NCBI GenBank assembly: GCA_040793985.1
Contig: JBFNJI010000038.1
Coordinates: 1 to 64,000 of the forward strand
DNA: 64,000 nt
From: Thiodiazotropha sp040793985
GTDB taxonomy: Bacteria > Pseudomonadota > Gammaproteobacteria > Chromatiales > Chromatiaceae
Direction: 5' to 3'
The position numbers and the translations under genes were made by a program. The notes beneath the pieces were generated by a model that was not told where the DNA came from, did no database searches, and was given only the letters and a program-made list of their open reading frames with translations. This document shows, in pieces, positions 17,675 to 26,634 of the stretch; within the stretch, counting starts at the first letter, position 1, and each line of letters starts with the position of its first letter.

Positions 17675-18485
17675 AGATGACCGCGCCGCCGGCGTTCATT
17701 CTGACTTCGACCCTTGCCCCGGGTGCTGAGCTCGTACTGGCGCTCAACGCCGAGACAATCGCTGAAAACACCTCGTCGTGGGATGTCACCACACCATCCA
17801 CGCTGTAGACCAGCGTGCTCAGGTCCGTTGCGGGTGTGATACCCTCGGCAGTGAAGGTGTTTCCGGCGGAACTTCCGCTGACCAATGCCCTGAAACGCAG
17901 ATGGTAGGTTGTACCCTGGTGAGCTGCCTTGATCTCCTTACGATAGGTACCTGCGACAGGAAAACCCTCGCCTACACCGAAGCTGCTGTTGTTGAATCCA
18001 TCCGCACAGATCCCCGCATTGCCGAACAGCACCAGGTTGGTGATATTGGGTGCCGTTGCCGGGTCGAGACCGATGTTCGAAAGGCTTATCTCATTCACGT
18101 TGTCGGCCGGATTCCAAAACCCCTCCAGGCCGCATTTCTTACGATAGATATCACTGTCGCTGCCATTGAAGGGGAGATCGAGATAGACCAGGGTGCCCGA
18201 CTCCAATGCGGTGCGCAATGCACTGATGGCGCTCGCGTCAGTCAGAATATCCTGTGTCGGGCACGGGGTGACGCCGGGACTGTCCGCTGTCTGCAGTACC
18301 AGATTGCCGGAGATGGTATCGCCGCCGCCATCGCCGGATGATCCGTCACCGTTGCCATCTCCCGTGTCACCGCTGTCCGTAGTGGTATCACTATCGCCAT
18401 TGTCGTCGTCATCCCCCGGACATCCACTTAAAACCAGTGCAACAGAGAACATCAAGAACAGCAGCAACAACCTTTTTTTCATCAT
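17634..18485 (-). CDS. Predicted lipoprotein with Asp/Gly-rich linker
   Basis: A 283-residue exported protein with a lipoprotein signal: MMKKRLLLLFLMFSVALVLSGC, lipobox LSGC with Cys22. The Asp at +3/+4 (CPGDDDD) leaves inner-membrane retention possible. Residues 24-58 are a low-complexity Asp, Gly, Ser, Thr linker. The folded part starts near residue 60 and contains two Cys pairs (TPCPTQ, KKCGLEGFW) and ends in a beta-rich Ala/Ser/Val region. No family recognised. Two consecutive ATG codons are available; GAGG spacing favours the second (18482). The gene converges with and overlaps the exporter gene at its 3' end. Confidence 0.75.
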   Translation of the reverse strand: MMKKRLLLLFLMFSVALVLSGCPGDDDDNGDSDTTTDSGDTGDGNGDGSSGDGGGDTISGNLVLQTADSPGVTPCPTQDILTDASAISALRTALESGTLVYLDLPFNGSDSDIYRKKCGLEGFWNPADNVNEISLSNIGLDPATAPNITNLVLFGNAGICADGFNNSSFGVGEGFPVAGTYRKEIKAAHQGTTYHLRFRALVSGSSAGNTFTAEGITPATDLSTLVYSVDGVVTSHDEVFSAIVSALSASTSSAPGARVEVRMNAGGAVIFTAVIEVICVSTS

Positions 18486-18602
18486 CCACCTCGGTATTAA
18501 ACGATCAAAATCCGTGCGTTTTTCCGCACATTCTTCTTTATGGAAGTTTGGGTAAACCGGCGGTTCCCCAGACCGCTATCCATATAACCCTAGCAGGGAT
18601 TT

Positions 18603-19031
18603 TCAATTCTCCAATTCAAGCCGGCACGGCGGTGGCTGTTGCGCCAGCCGCTCCGCCCAACGCTCTGTAGGGAAGAGATGGTATGGCAGCGCCGGAAACA
18701 GTCCCGCTTTTTTCATCGCCGCCCAGCAGATGGAAGGGAAGCCAATCAGCGGAAGATAGAGCGGGCCAAGCAGCAGGGACTGTCGATAGTGGCCATACTC
18801 GTGACGCAGCAGATGATGGCTGCCGGAAACTGCCTGATAGAAGAGATAGGGCCCCAAACTCACCCCCCCTCGCAGCCTGTTGTAGCGTATAACATGCACG
18901 CCCCGCCAGGACCCCATTTCCTCGGCTTGGCAGTCGAGCAAGCCCTTCACTGCATGCGACCAGCAGAAACCGCACAACGTCTGCGGCAGACACCAGGTCC
19001 AGCTCAACAGTTTGTAGCTAAGACTCACCAT
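18603..19031 (-). CDS. Small HExxH protein, probably membrane-associated
   Basis: A 142-residue protein with a zinc-metallopeptidase-like motif LRHEYGHYRQS followed by LLGPLYLPLIGFPSICWAA, a hydrophobic stretch long enough to span or enter the membrane. The pattern HEYGHxxQSxxLGPLYL is shared with small proteins of unknown function in several bacterial phyla. It is too short for a classical metalloprotease with a visible third ligand, so activity is unproven. The N-terminus is Cys- and Trp-rich (SWTWCLPQTLCGFCWSH). It precedes the lytic transglycosylase-encoding region but is separated from it by about 90 bp and lies downstream of it on the same strand. Confidence 0.6.
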   Translation of the reverse strand: MVSLSYKLLSWTWCLPQTLCGFCWSHAVKGLLDCQAEEMGSWRGVHVIRYNRLRGGVSLGPYLFYQAVSGSHHLLRHEYGHYRQSLLLGPLYLPLIGFPSICWAAMKKAGLFPALPYHLFPTERWAERLAQQPPPCRLELEN

Positions 19032-19118
19032 TCGTCGCGCCTTGGGTTTGGAAATTCGTTTTCAGGTTGCCTGCACCTGAGATTGAGTATAGTGAATACA
19101 GGAAGGGATCGCCGCCGG

Positions 19119-19754
19119 CTAGTTGAGCATCGCCAGACGATTGCGTTCGAATTCGTTCAGCACTTTTTTAACGTAGTTTTGCGTCTCTCGATAGGGGGGG
19201 ATCTTCTTGCCGTATTTAATTACCGCATTCTCACCCGCATTGTAGGCCGCAAGAGCGAGCTTGATATCGAACTCGAACATTTGCAACAGATCCTTGAGGT
19301 ATTGCGCGCCCCCCTGCAGGTTCTGTTGCGGATCATATGAGTCATCGACACCGTACCGATCGGCGGTCTGGGGCATCAGCTGCATCAATCCGCGGGCCCC
19401 TTTCTTGGAAATGGCCTTGGTATCGTAGGCCGATTCGACCATCACCACGGCATGCAGTAAACCGGGGTGCAGATGGAGCTGCTTGGCGACCTTTTCGATG
19501 AGCGGGGTTAGCCTGGCCTTGTTCTTGCGCAGCAAAGCCAGACTGTAGTTGCTGTGGCTTTTACGCTTTTTCTTCCCGCTGCGCCAGAGCAAACGGTAGT
19601 TGCCCTTCATCGGCTTATCCGTGAAATGGACACTGCCGTCGGCACCCTTGTATTTGTAGATCTCCGCGTTTACTGAAAGGGGCAGACAGAAACAGACCCC
19701 CAGCAGGATTAGCTGAGTAAGGGAAAATTTACCTGTCAACGATCTGAATATCAC
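19119..19754 (-). CDS. Lytic transglycosylase (SLT domain) with N-terminal DUF4124-like segment
   Basis: Cleaves peptidoglycan between MurNAc and GlcNAc in the periplasm. The 211-residue product has a signal peptide (hydrophobic core LTQLILLGVCFCLPLS, cut after VNA), a DUF4124-like segment EIYKYKGADGSVHFTDKP, and an SLT/Slt70-like domain: VVMVESAYDTKAISKKGA with the catalytic Glu, GLMQLMPQTADRYGV, and LALAAYNAGENAV. I chose the GTG at 19754, with AAGGGCGGA upstream, since it gives a proper signal peptide; a TTG 14 codons earlier is the alternative. Such proteins often work alongside secretion or cell-wall remodelling machinery. Confidence 0.88.
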   Translation of the reverse strand: MIFRSLTGKFSLTQLILLGVCFCLPLSVNAEIYKYKGADGSVHFTDKPMKGNYRLLWRSGKKKRKSHSNYSLALLRKNKARLTPLIEKVAKQLHLHPGLLHAVVMVESAYDTKAISKKGARGLMQLMPQTADRYGVDDSYDPQQNLQGGAQYLKDLLQMFEFDIKLALAAYNAGENAVIKYGKKIPPYRETQNYVKKVLNEFERNRLAMLN

Positions 19755-19832
19755 GCTTTCCGCCCTTGTGGACCCGATTAAGCAAATTGTCGGCAAAAAT
19801 CAGTGAAACTTGAAATCCTTAGGTTCGCCTGC

Positions 19833-20321
19833 TCAAGCGCCGCAACATTTCTTGTATTTCTTTCCGCTACCGCAGGGACAGGGATCGTTTCTGCCTATTT
19901 TCGGCTGTGAGCGTTTCTCCGTCTTTGGTGCAACAAGCTCGCCGTCGACAAAATACCAGTCACCATCCTGTTTGCGAAAACGGCCCAACTCGTGGTGAGG
20001 CCTGACCATCCCCTGATCCTTGTAGGTGGCGATGAACTCCACGCTACCCTCTTCGTCAGACTCTCCCCCGCCCTCTACTGCGACGATTTCCAGACCCAAC
20101 CATTGTGCAGCCTCCGCCCAACGCCTTGTCGCCTCCACGTCGTGGTCGTGGCGGTGCTCCGGGTGCAGGGATTGATGCAGAAACTCGGCCTTCTTCGTGA
20201 CGAAGGCGCTGTAGCGTGCGCGCATCAGCATTTCCGCACTCCCGGCTTTTACACTACCCTCATGGATCGGTCCGCAGCACTTCTCGTAGGTGACGCCAGA
20301 TCCACAATAACATCCGCTCAT
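19833..20321 (-). CDS. YchJ/UPF0225-family SEC-C motif protein
   Basis: A 162-residue cytoplasmic protein beginning MSGCYCGSGVTYEKCCGPIH, the N-terminal zinc-binding CxCx(8)CC-like motif, followed by the family segment EMLMRARYSAFVTKKAEFL, and ending in a second SEC-C motif NDPCPCGSGKKYKKCCGA. This is the layout of E. coli YchJ (UPF0225), whose function is not defined. The ATG at 20319-20321 follows GGAGGAGAGG, a very strong ribosome site; the frame continues about 44 codons upstream without family similarity, so that part is excluded. Confidence 0.9.
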   Translation of the reverse strand: MSGCYCGSGVTYEKCCGPIHEGSVKAGSAEMLMRARYSAFVTKKAEFLHQSLHPEHRHDHDVEATRRWAEAAQWLGLEIVAVEGGGESDEEGSVEFIATYKDQGMVRPHHELGRFRKQDGDWYFVDGELVAPKTEKRSQPKIGRNDPCPCGSGKKYKKCCGA

Positions 20322-20520
20322 CCTCTCCTCCAGCTCAGCAATTATCATGCGGGAACAATAACATAGCACCGGTTCAACACCAAGAGAGCAGTCCCCTTCC
20401 GGAGTGCCGCCACAGCTGTTGTCACTATTTTCCCAGATACGATGCAATTGCAACTCGGGGATCAGCAGTTAAGCCACACGGAACCTTGACATGGTCATTG
20501 GTTTGACAGATCAGCGGGAA

Positions 20521-20551
20521 AATAAAAAAAGGTGGGTAATCACCCACCTTT
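20521..20551 (-). terminator. Rho-independent terminator downstream of hrpA
   Basis: AAAGGTGGGT, loop GATT, ACCCACCTTT on the minus strand followed by further T residues (TTTTATT). It is the only strong terminator after hrpA and closes the structured element at 20521-20657. Confidence 0.9.
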
Positions 20552-20657
20552 GAGGGCCTCTATCACTGAGGCAATAGACTGGAAAGGGCGGAATGATTTC
20601 TGCTTGAGTCCGCCTCTAATCAGTTAACCGGTATTAGGCATTCCCTGAAATCATTCC
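20521..20657 (-). ncRNA. Candidate structured RNA (hrpA 3' UTR or small RNA)
   Basis: Read on the minus strand this stretch folds into three consecutive elements. First, GGAATGATTTC (20647-20657 complement) pairs perfectly over 11 bp with GAAATCATTCC (20590-20600), with CCTAAT/ATTAG pairing inside the loop. Second, GCCTC/GAGGC hairpin at about 20553-20570. Third, a strong terminator. No coding frame is present. It begins about 75 bp after the hrpA stop. It may be a stable hrpA 3' UTR or an independent small RNA; I could not identify a promoter or a known RNA family. Confidence 0.45.
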
Positions 20658-20732
20658 TACGCAACAAACTCTAACACCGTCCGATTACAGCATGATGACA
20701 AAACGCCGTCGATTCACCCGGTAATGCCAAGG

Positions 20733-23700
20733 CTACAGGCCCATCTCCCTGATACGTTTCAGCAGGCGTTTCACGGATACCGGGTAGGCAGTCCCCAACT
20801 CCTGGGCAAACAGGGAGATCCGCAACTCCTCCAGGCCCCAGTGAATCTCCTCAATGCGATCATCGATGCGGCCGCTCTCCCTGCACTGGTGATGCCACTG
20901 CTCCCATCTCTGCTGCAGTTCAACCATCTCAGCCATACGCTGCTGGTCACGACGTGCGGCGTGTGGGAGCTTCTCAAGCCGTTTCAAGATCCCTTTCAGG
21001 TACCTGGGATAGTCATCCAACCGCGCATCCGGCACCTCTTGCATAAAACCGCGATGGACCAGACGGTCGAGCTGCTGCCGCACATCCATCACCGAACTCA
21101 TCCAATTGACCTGGGTGATCGAACTGATCGCTTTTCTTACCTTGTGGCTCAACTCCAGAATCTTCAGCAACTGCTCGCAGCTGCTGTTCGCCTGCGCCAT
21201 CAAGCCACCCCGCCTGCTGTTGAGGCGCTCCTCGAAGCTGTGTGAATCACGTATCTCGGGGAGGCCGTCGAGGAAGGTACGATCGATAATCAGAGAGACC
21301 AGTTCCTCTTCAAGGTCCTGCCGTGTTGCTGTCCGGCCCTCATCGCCACCGGGTACCTTGGCATAGAGCAGGCGCATTCTTTCGAGCTGATTGAGATTCT
21401 TGCGTAGATAACGCACCTCTTTGGGGATCTTTAACATCAACAGTCGCCGCACTCCTCCCTGATGGGCCTGCCGGGCATTGCTCTGGGCATCGAGCAGGCG
21501 GATCGCCACGCTCTCCCCTTCATCGACCAGGGCAGGATATCCCTGCAGATCGATCCCGCCCTGCGCTATGCAAAGGCGATCCGGCAGCGATTCGAAATCC
21601 CATGTCTTGAGTCCACTGCGTTCAAAACCTGGGGAGTTGAGGTGGCGGTGCCGAGCCTGGGGCTGAGTGGCATGATGTCGCTTCAGGGCGCCAAGATCAC
21701 GCCCCTGCTCCAGGGTGTTGCCATCCTCGTCGACCACCCGCAGACGCATGCGCAGATGGTTTTCGATCTCACCTTCCGACCAGGCATCCTCCGGCACATG
21801 GACCCCGCTGAGCGCTTTCAGGCGCTCGCCCAGGACCTGAATCAAGGGCCTCTCGCTGACGGTAAGTTCCGCGAGGCAGGCATCGGCAAAATCGGGTACC
21901 GGGACAAAGCTGCGCCTCAGTGCTTTCGGCAATCCCCGGATCAGCGAGATCACCCGCTCTCGCAACAGGCCAGGCACAGACCACTGTAGACGCGACTCTG
22001 TTATCTGATTGAGCACATCCTGGGGTACAACCAGGGTGATCCCATCCTCGGCACTGCCCGGTTCAAAGTTGTACTCCAGGGGCAACCGCATGCCATTGAT
22101 ATCAAGGTGGTCGGGAAACTGTTCGCTGGAGGTACGCTGGGATTCCTCGCGCATCAAATCGGATTCATCCATGTACAACAGCTTCGACGCTTTTCCGGTC
22201 TGCTGTCGCAGCCACTTTTCAAACCCCGGCGTGGTCGAGACAGCCTCGGGAAGCCGTTGATCATAGAAGGCGTAGATGCGCTCTTCATCCACCAGGATGT
22301 CACGCCGTCTAGACTTCGCCTCCATGTCGTGAATCGCCTCTATCAGCTGCTGGTTGTGACGCCAAAAGGGTGCACGGGTCTGAAAATCACCATCCACCAG
22401 CGCGGAGCGGATGAAGATCTCCCTTGCCACCACCGCATCGATGGGCGAGAAGTTGATCTTGCGGCGGGGAATCAGGGTGATGCCGAACAGGGTGACCTTT
22501 TCATAACCGGCAACCTGACCACGCTTTCTCTCCCAGTGGGGTTCTGAGTAGTTGCGCTTGAGCAGATGCCCCGCCGCACGTTCTACCCACTCCGGTCGTA
22601 TCGCCGCGACGGTCCGCGCATAGAGTCTGCTGGTCTCCACCAACTCCGCCGCCATCACCCATTTCGGTTGCTTTTTGTGAAGTCCCGATCCGGGGTAGAT
22701 GAAGAACCGCGTATTCCTCGCTCCCAGGTAGTCATGGCTCTTGCTTTTCAAACCGATATGACTCAACAAACCACTCAACAGGGCACGGTGTATCTCTTCA
22801 TAACCCGCCTCGGTGTTACTCTCGCGAAATCCCATTTCATGCAGCTGACCACGTAACTGGCGATGAATGTCGTGCCACTCCTGAACCCGGTTCCAGGAGA
22901 GAAAGTTGCGCTTGCACCAACGGTGAAACTTATTCTTGGAAAGGTGTTTCCGCTGCTCCTCAACCTCATCCCAGAGTGCCAGGTAGGCCATGAAATCGGA
23001 CTCTTCATGGCGGTGTTTGGCATGGGCTTCGTCCGCCTGCTGCTGCTTCTCCAGCGGGCGCTCCCTGGGATCCTGCACGCTGAGTGCGGCGGCGATCACC
23101 ATCACCTCCTTGAGACAGTGAGTATGGGCTGCGGCGAGAAGCATCCGACCGATACGCGGATCCACGGGGAGCCGGGCAAGCTGTTTTCCCAGTCGTGTGA
23201 CCCGGCGCTCACCGGCGACCGCACCTATCTCTACCAGTATCCTGTAACCGTCCTTGATGAGACGATGATCGGGAGGATCGATAAAGGGGAAATCGCTGAT
23301 CTCTCCCAACCCAAGCAACTTCATCTGCAGGATGACGGAAGCGAGATTGGTGCGCTGGATCTCCGGCTCGGTAAAGGGGCGGCGGGCAGCGAAGTCCTCT
23401 TCCGGGTAGAGGCGGATACAGACCCCTGACGCGACACGGCCGCAACGACCCTTGCGCTGATCGGCCGAGGCCTGGGAGATACGCTCAACGGGGAGACGCT
23501 GAACCTTGCTGCGATGGCTGTACCGACTGATACGCGCAAATCCCGTATCGATGACATAGCGTATGCCCGGTACGGTCAGGGAGGTCTCGGCCACGTTGGT
23601 GGCGAGCACGATCCGCCGGCTGGAATGGGCCTTGAACACCCGGTTCTGCTCCTCGATACTCAGACGCGCATAGAGTGGCAGCACTTCGGTGGCCGGCAGT

Positions 23701-24641
23701 CTGTGCTTGCGCAGTGTCTCCGCGGTCTCGCGAATCTCCCGCTCGCCACTCAGAAAGATCAAGATATCGCCCCGGTCGATCAGCGACAACTCATCCACCG
23801 CATCCACGATCGCCTGTTGCAGGGGATCGTCCCTTTCACTCTCGCCGGCCTCTGCCGACGGTCGATAACGCAGTTCCACCGGGTAGGTACGCCCGGATAC
23901 CTCGATGATCGGCGCGTTATTGAAATAGTCGGAAAATCGCTGTGGATCGATAGTCGCCGAAGTGATGATCAACTTCAGGTCCGTGCGTTTGAGAATCAGC
24001 CTTTTCAAGTAGCCAAGGATGAAATCGATATTCAGACTGCGCTCATGGGATTCGTCTATGATAAGCGCATCGTACTGGTTGAGATAGGGATCCTGCTGGA
24101 TCTCCGCCAGCAGTATTCCGTCAGTCATCAGCTTGATGTAGCTATGGGGACCGACACGGTCGCTGAAACGCACCTTATAGCCAACCGCCTGGCCAGTTGC
24201 CGAATCCAGTTCACTCGCCACGCGACTCGCCAGAGTCCTTGCCGCGACCCGTCGAGGCTGGGTATGGCCGATATATCCCGAGATCCCGAGACCGGCATCG
24301 AGGCAGATCTTGGGCAGCTGTGTCGACTTGCCCGATCCGGTCTCTCCGCAAAGTACCACAACCTGGTGCGACTGAATCAGTTGCCTGATCTCGTCCACCC
24401 GCTGGCTGATAGGCAGGGCCTCGGGGTAACTGATCCGCGGTAGCCGTTCACGGCGCTGATCCAACCACTGTTGAGAGGCCCTGATGGAGTGCCACAGCTT
24501 CAACAATCCCTGGGAACAGTCGTCCCCCCTCGCCTCTCGCTTGCGCAGGCCGCGAAGTCGCTGATAGAGGCGGTACCGATCCTGCAGCATGCAGTGCTTG
24601 ATCTCCTGCGGATCGGGAAAATCGCTAAGCGTCGAGCTCAC
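20733..24641 (-). CDS. hrpA: ATP-dependent RNA helicase HrpA (DEAH type)
   Basis: A 1302-residue DExH-box RNA helicase, the length expected of bacterial HrpA, which in E. coli helps rescue stalled ribosomes. Motif I is GETGSGKSTQLP, motif Ia TQPRRVAAR, motif II IIDESHERSLNIDF (DESH instead of the more common DEAH), motif III SATID, motif VI QRKGRCGRVASG. The HA2 and OB-like domains and the HrpA-specific C-terminal DUF3418 region follow. The start at 24641 (MSSTLSDFPDPQEIK) is about 250 bp from pntB. It is transcribed alone and followed by a structured region with a terminator. Confidence 0.95.
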   Translation of the reverse strand: MSSTLSDFPDPQEIKHCMLQDRYRLYQRLRGLRKREARGDDCSQGLLKLWHSIRASQQWLDQRRERLPRISYPEALPISQRVDEIRQLIQSHQVVVLCGETGSGKSTQLPKICLDAGLGISGYIGHTQPRRVAARTLASRVASELDSATGQAVGYKVRFSDRVGPHSYIKLMTDGILLAEIQQDPYLNQYDALIIDESHERSLNIDFILGYLKRLILKRTDLKLIITSATIDPQRFSDYFNNAPIIEVSGRTYPVELRYRPSAEAGESERDDPLQQAIVDAVDELSLIDRGDILIFLSGEREIRETAETLRKHRLPATEVLPLYARLSIEEQNRVFKAHSSRRIVLATNVAETSLTVPGIRYVIDTGFARISRYSHRSKVQRLPVERISQASADQRKGRCGRVASGVCIRLYPEEDFAARRPFTEPEIQRTNLASVILQMKLLGLGEISDFPFIDPPDHRLIKDGYRILVEIGAVAGERRVTRLGKQLARLPVDPRIGRMLLAAAHTHCLKEVMVIAAALSVQDPRERPLEKQQQADEAHAKHRHEESDFMAYLALWDEVEEQRKHLSKNKFHRWCKRNFLSWNRVQEWHDIHRQLRGQLHEMGFRESNTEAGYEEIHRALLSGLLSHIGLKSKSHDYLGARNTRFFIYPGSGLHKKQPKWVMAAELVETSRLYARTVAAIRPEWVERAAGHLLKRNYSEPHWERKRGQVAGYEKVTLFGITLIPRRKINFSPIDAVVAREIFIRSALVDGDFQTRAPFWRHNQQLIEAIHDMEAKSRRRDILVDEERIYAFYDQRLPEAVSTTPGFEKWLRQQTGKASKLLYMDESDLMREESQRTSSEQFPDHLDINGMRLPLEYNFEPGSAEDGITLVVPQDVLNQITESRLQWSVPGLLRERVISLIRGLPKALRRSFVPVPDFADACLAELTVSERPLIQVLGERLKALSGVHVPEDAWSEGEIENHLRMRLRVVDEDGNTLEQGRDLGALKRHHATQPQARHRHLNSPGFERSGLKTWDFESLPDRLCIAQGGIDLQGYPALVDEGESVAIRLLDAQSNARQAHQGGVRRLLMLKIPKEVRYLRKNLNQLERMRLLYAKVPGGDEGRTATRQDLEEELVSLIIDRTFLDGLPEIRDSHSFEERLNSRRGGLMAQANSSCEQLLKILELSHKVRKAISSITQVNWMSSVMDVRQQLDRLVHRGFMQEVPDARLDDYPRYLKGILKRLEKLPHAARRDQQRMAEMVELQQRWEQWHHQCRESGRIDDRIEEIHWGLEELRISLFAQELGTAYPVSVKRLLKRIREMGL

Positions 24642-24890
24642 GTTAACTCTATGGGAGGTTTAAGGTTGATATAAATGGGTGAACCGATAGTCAAAGGCAC
24701 CGACTGGAAACCGTCGGCGCTATCTTACCATTATATGAATCGCGCTTGGTTTCTCTATGCCCGGACAGGAGCATGACGACAGCAGCGCGCGCCAAGAGTG
24801 TGGAGATAGCCACCCAGTAGCAGAAGAACCGCGGTGCGGCGAGGCGCACCGCATTGAGACTCGATTCAGGATATTGCCGAAGGTCCTCGA

Positions 24891-26291
24891 CTAATGCCCG
24901 CCACCCTTCAGTGCGGTAACCATGCCCTCGATTGTATCCTTTGCGTCACCGAATATCAGCGAGGTGTTGTCCTGATAGAAAAGGAGATTGTCTACGCCTG
25001 AGTAGCCGGGATTCATCGAGCGCTTGAGAAAATAGACCTGTCTCGACTTGGCTGCTTCCAGGATCGGCATGCCGTAGATCGGACTTGAGGCGTCTGACTT
25101 GGCTGCCGGGTTGACAACATCGTTGGCGCCCACCACCAGGGTGACATCGGCGGTGGGGAACTCCGGATTGACCTCATCCATCTCCATGACATGATCGTAG
25201 GGAATGTCAGCCTCCGCCAACAGCACATTCATATGTCCCGGCATCCGCCCCGCCACCGGATGGATGGCAAACTTGACCCCCACCTCATTCTCTTCAAGGA
25301 GTTCCATCAGCTCCTTCAGGGCGTGCTGTGCCTGGGCCACCGCCATACCGTATCCGGGGACGATAAGGACCTTGTTGGCATCCTCCATCCAGTAGATGGC
25401 ATCTTCCACCGAGGCCGATTTGACACCCTTTTCAGCGGCCACGCCAGCGGCACTGGGCGCGCTGTCAGACTCACTGCCAAATCCACCGAAGACGACATTG
25501 ATGATCGAGCGATTCATCGCCCGGCACATGATGTAGGAGAGTATGGCACCGGAAAAACCGACTAAGGCACCGACGATGATCAGCAGCAGATTCCCAAGGG
25601 TAAAGCCGGTTGCCGCCGCGGCCCATCCCGAATAACTATTGAGCATGGAGATGATAACCGGCATGTCCGCACCGCCGATGGGTATGATCAGGGTGAAACC
25701 CAAAATGAAAGCGAGCAGAGTTATCAGTACCAGCGACGTCATGCTCTCCGTCAAGGCGAAATGCACGCCCAGGGCGACGGTAACCAGGGCGATAGCCGCA
25801 TTCAGCATATGCTGCCCCTTAAATTTTACCGGCGCACCGCTGACCAGTCCCTGGAGCTTGGCGAAGGCCACCACCGAACCGGAAAAGGTGATCGCGCCGA
25901 TGATGATCCCCGCGGACAGCTCACCCATCATCACCGGGTCGAGACTGCCGGCAGCATCATGATTGAGAAAGGTGCCGATAGCGACCAATACCGCAGCCAT
26001 ACCGACGAAGCTGTGCAAAGCCGCTACCAGCTGAGGCATTGCGGTCATCTGTACCCTTGAGGCGAGAACCGTACCAATTACCGCACCGACAAGGACACCG
26101 ACAACGATAAAACCGTAGGAGTGCACTTCATTGCCCAACAGGGTGGCAACGATGGCGATAGCCATGCCTGCCATGCCCAGATAATTACCGCGACGGGCCG
26201 AGGCAGGGTGAGTCAGGCCTTTAAGGGCCAGGATAAACAGGATTGCGGATATCAGGTAGGCAATCGCTTGGGTGTTTGCTGAAATCTCCAT
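24891..26291 (-). CDS. pntB: NAD(P) transhydrogenase subunit beta
   Basis: A 466-residue membrane protein combining about nine transmembrane segments (domain II part) with a C-terminal NADP(H)-binding domain III: VPGYGMAVAQAQHALKEL, KFAIHPVAGRMPGHMNVLLAEA, DVTLVVGANDVVNPAA and PILEAAKSRQVYFLKRSM. With PntAA and PntAB it forms the proton-translocating transhydrogenase that transfers hydride between NADH and NADP+. The three-gene form is the arrangement known from Rhodospirillum rubrum. Third gene of pntAA-pntAB-pntB. Downstream (24831-24852) a perfect 8-bp GC-rich hairpin without T-tract may protect the mRNA end. Confidence 0.96.
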   Translation of the reverse strand: MEISANTQAIAYLISAILFILALKGLTHPASARRGNYLGMAGMAIAIVATLLGNEVHSYGFIVVGVLVGAVIGTVLASRVQMTAMPQLVAALHSFVGMAAVLVAIGTFLNHDAAGSLDPVMMGELSAGIIIGAITFSGSVVAFAKLQGLVSGAPVKFKGQHMLNAAIALVTVALGVHFALTESMTSLVLITLLAFILGFTLIIPIGGADMPVIISMLNSYSGWAAAATGFTLGNLLLIIVGALVGFSGAILSYIMCRAMNRSIINVVFGGFGSESDSAPSAAGVAAEKGVKSASVEDAIYWMEDANKVLIVPGYGMAVAQAQHALKELMELLEENEVGVKFAIHPVAGRMPGHMNVLLAEADIPYDHVMEMDEVNPEFPTADVTLVVGANDVVNPAAKSDASSPIYGMPILEAAKSRQVYFLKRSMNPGYSGVDNLLFYQDNTSLIFGDAKDTIEGMVTALKGGGH

Positions 26292-26302
26292 CGCTCAGGT
26301 TC

Positions 26303-26590
26303 TCACTTATCTTTTTTCTTGAACATGGCCAACATCCGGTTGGTTACCAGGAACCCGCCGAAGACGTTGATCGAAGCCAACAATACCGCGATAAAGCCGA
26401 AAATCTCTGCCGCGGTACCCACATTCTCCAATCCGGTGACCAATAGGGCGCCGACAATGATGATCCCTGAGATGGCGTTGGTCAGCGCAACCAGCGGGGT
26501 GTGCAACGATGGCGTTACCCCCCATATCACGTAGTAACCGATGAAACAGGAGAGGACGAAAACATATAGTGCTACCAGTGTATCAGGCAT
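26303..26590 (-). CDS. pntAB: NAD(P) transhydrogenase subunit alpha part 2
   Basis: A 95-residue membrane protein with three hydrophobic segments (LVALYVFVLSCFIGYYVIWG, ISGIIIVGALLVTG, IFGFIAVLLASINVFGGFLV) and the family signature TPSLHTPLVALTNAISG. It supplies the membrane part that in E. coli is fused to the C-terminus of PntA. It lies 11 bp before pntB and 44 bp after pntAA, in one operon. It ends in a basic tail, FKKKDK. Confidence 0.95.
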   Translation of the reverse strand: MPDTLVALYVFVLSCFIGYYVIWGVTPSLHTPLVALTNAISGIIIVGALLVTGLENVGTAAEIFGFIAVLLASINVFGGFLVTNRMLAMFKKKDK

Positions 26591-26634
26591 AGGATCACTC
26601 TTGAGTTGGTCGTTATGGTGTCATTGTGCGGGCA

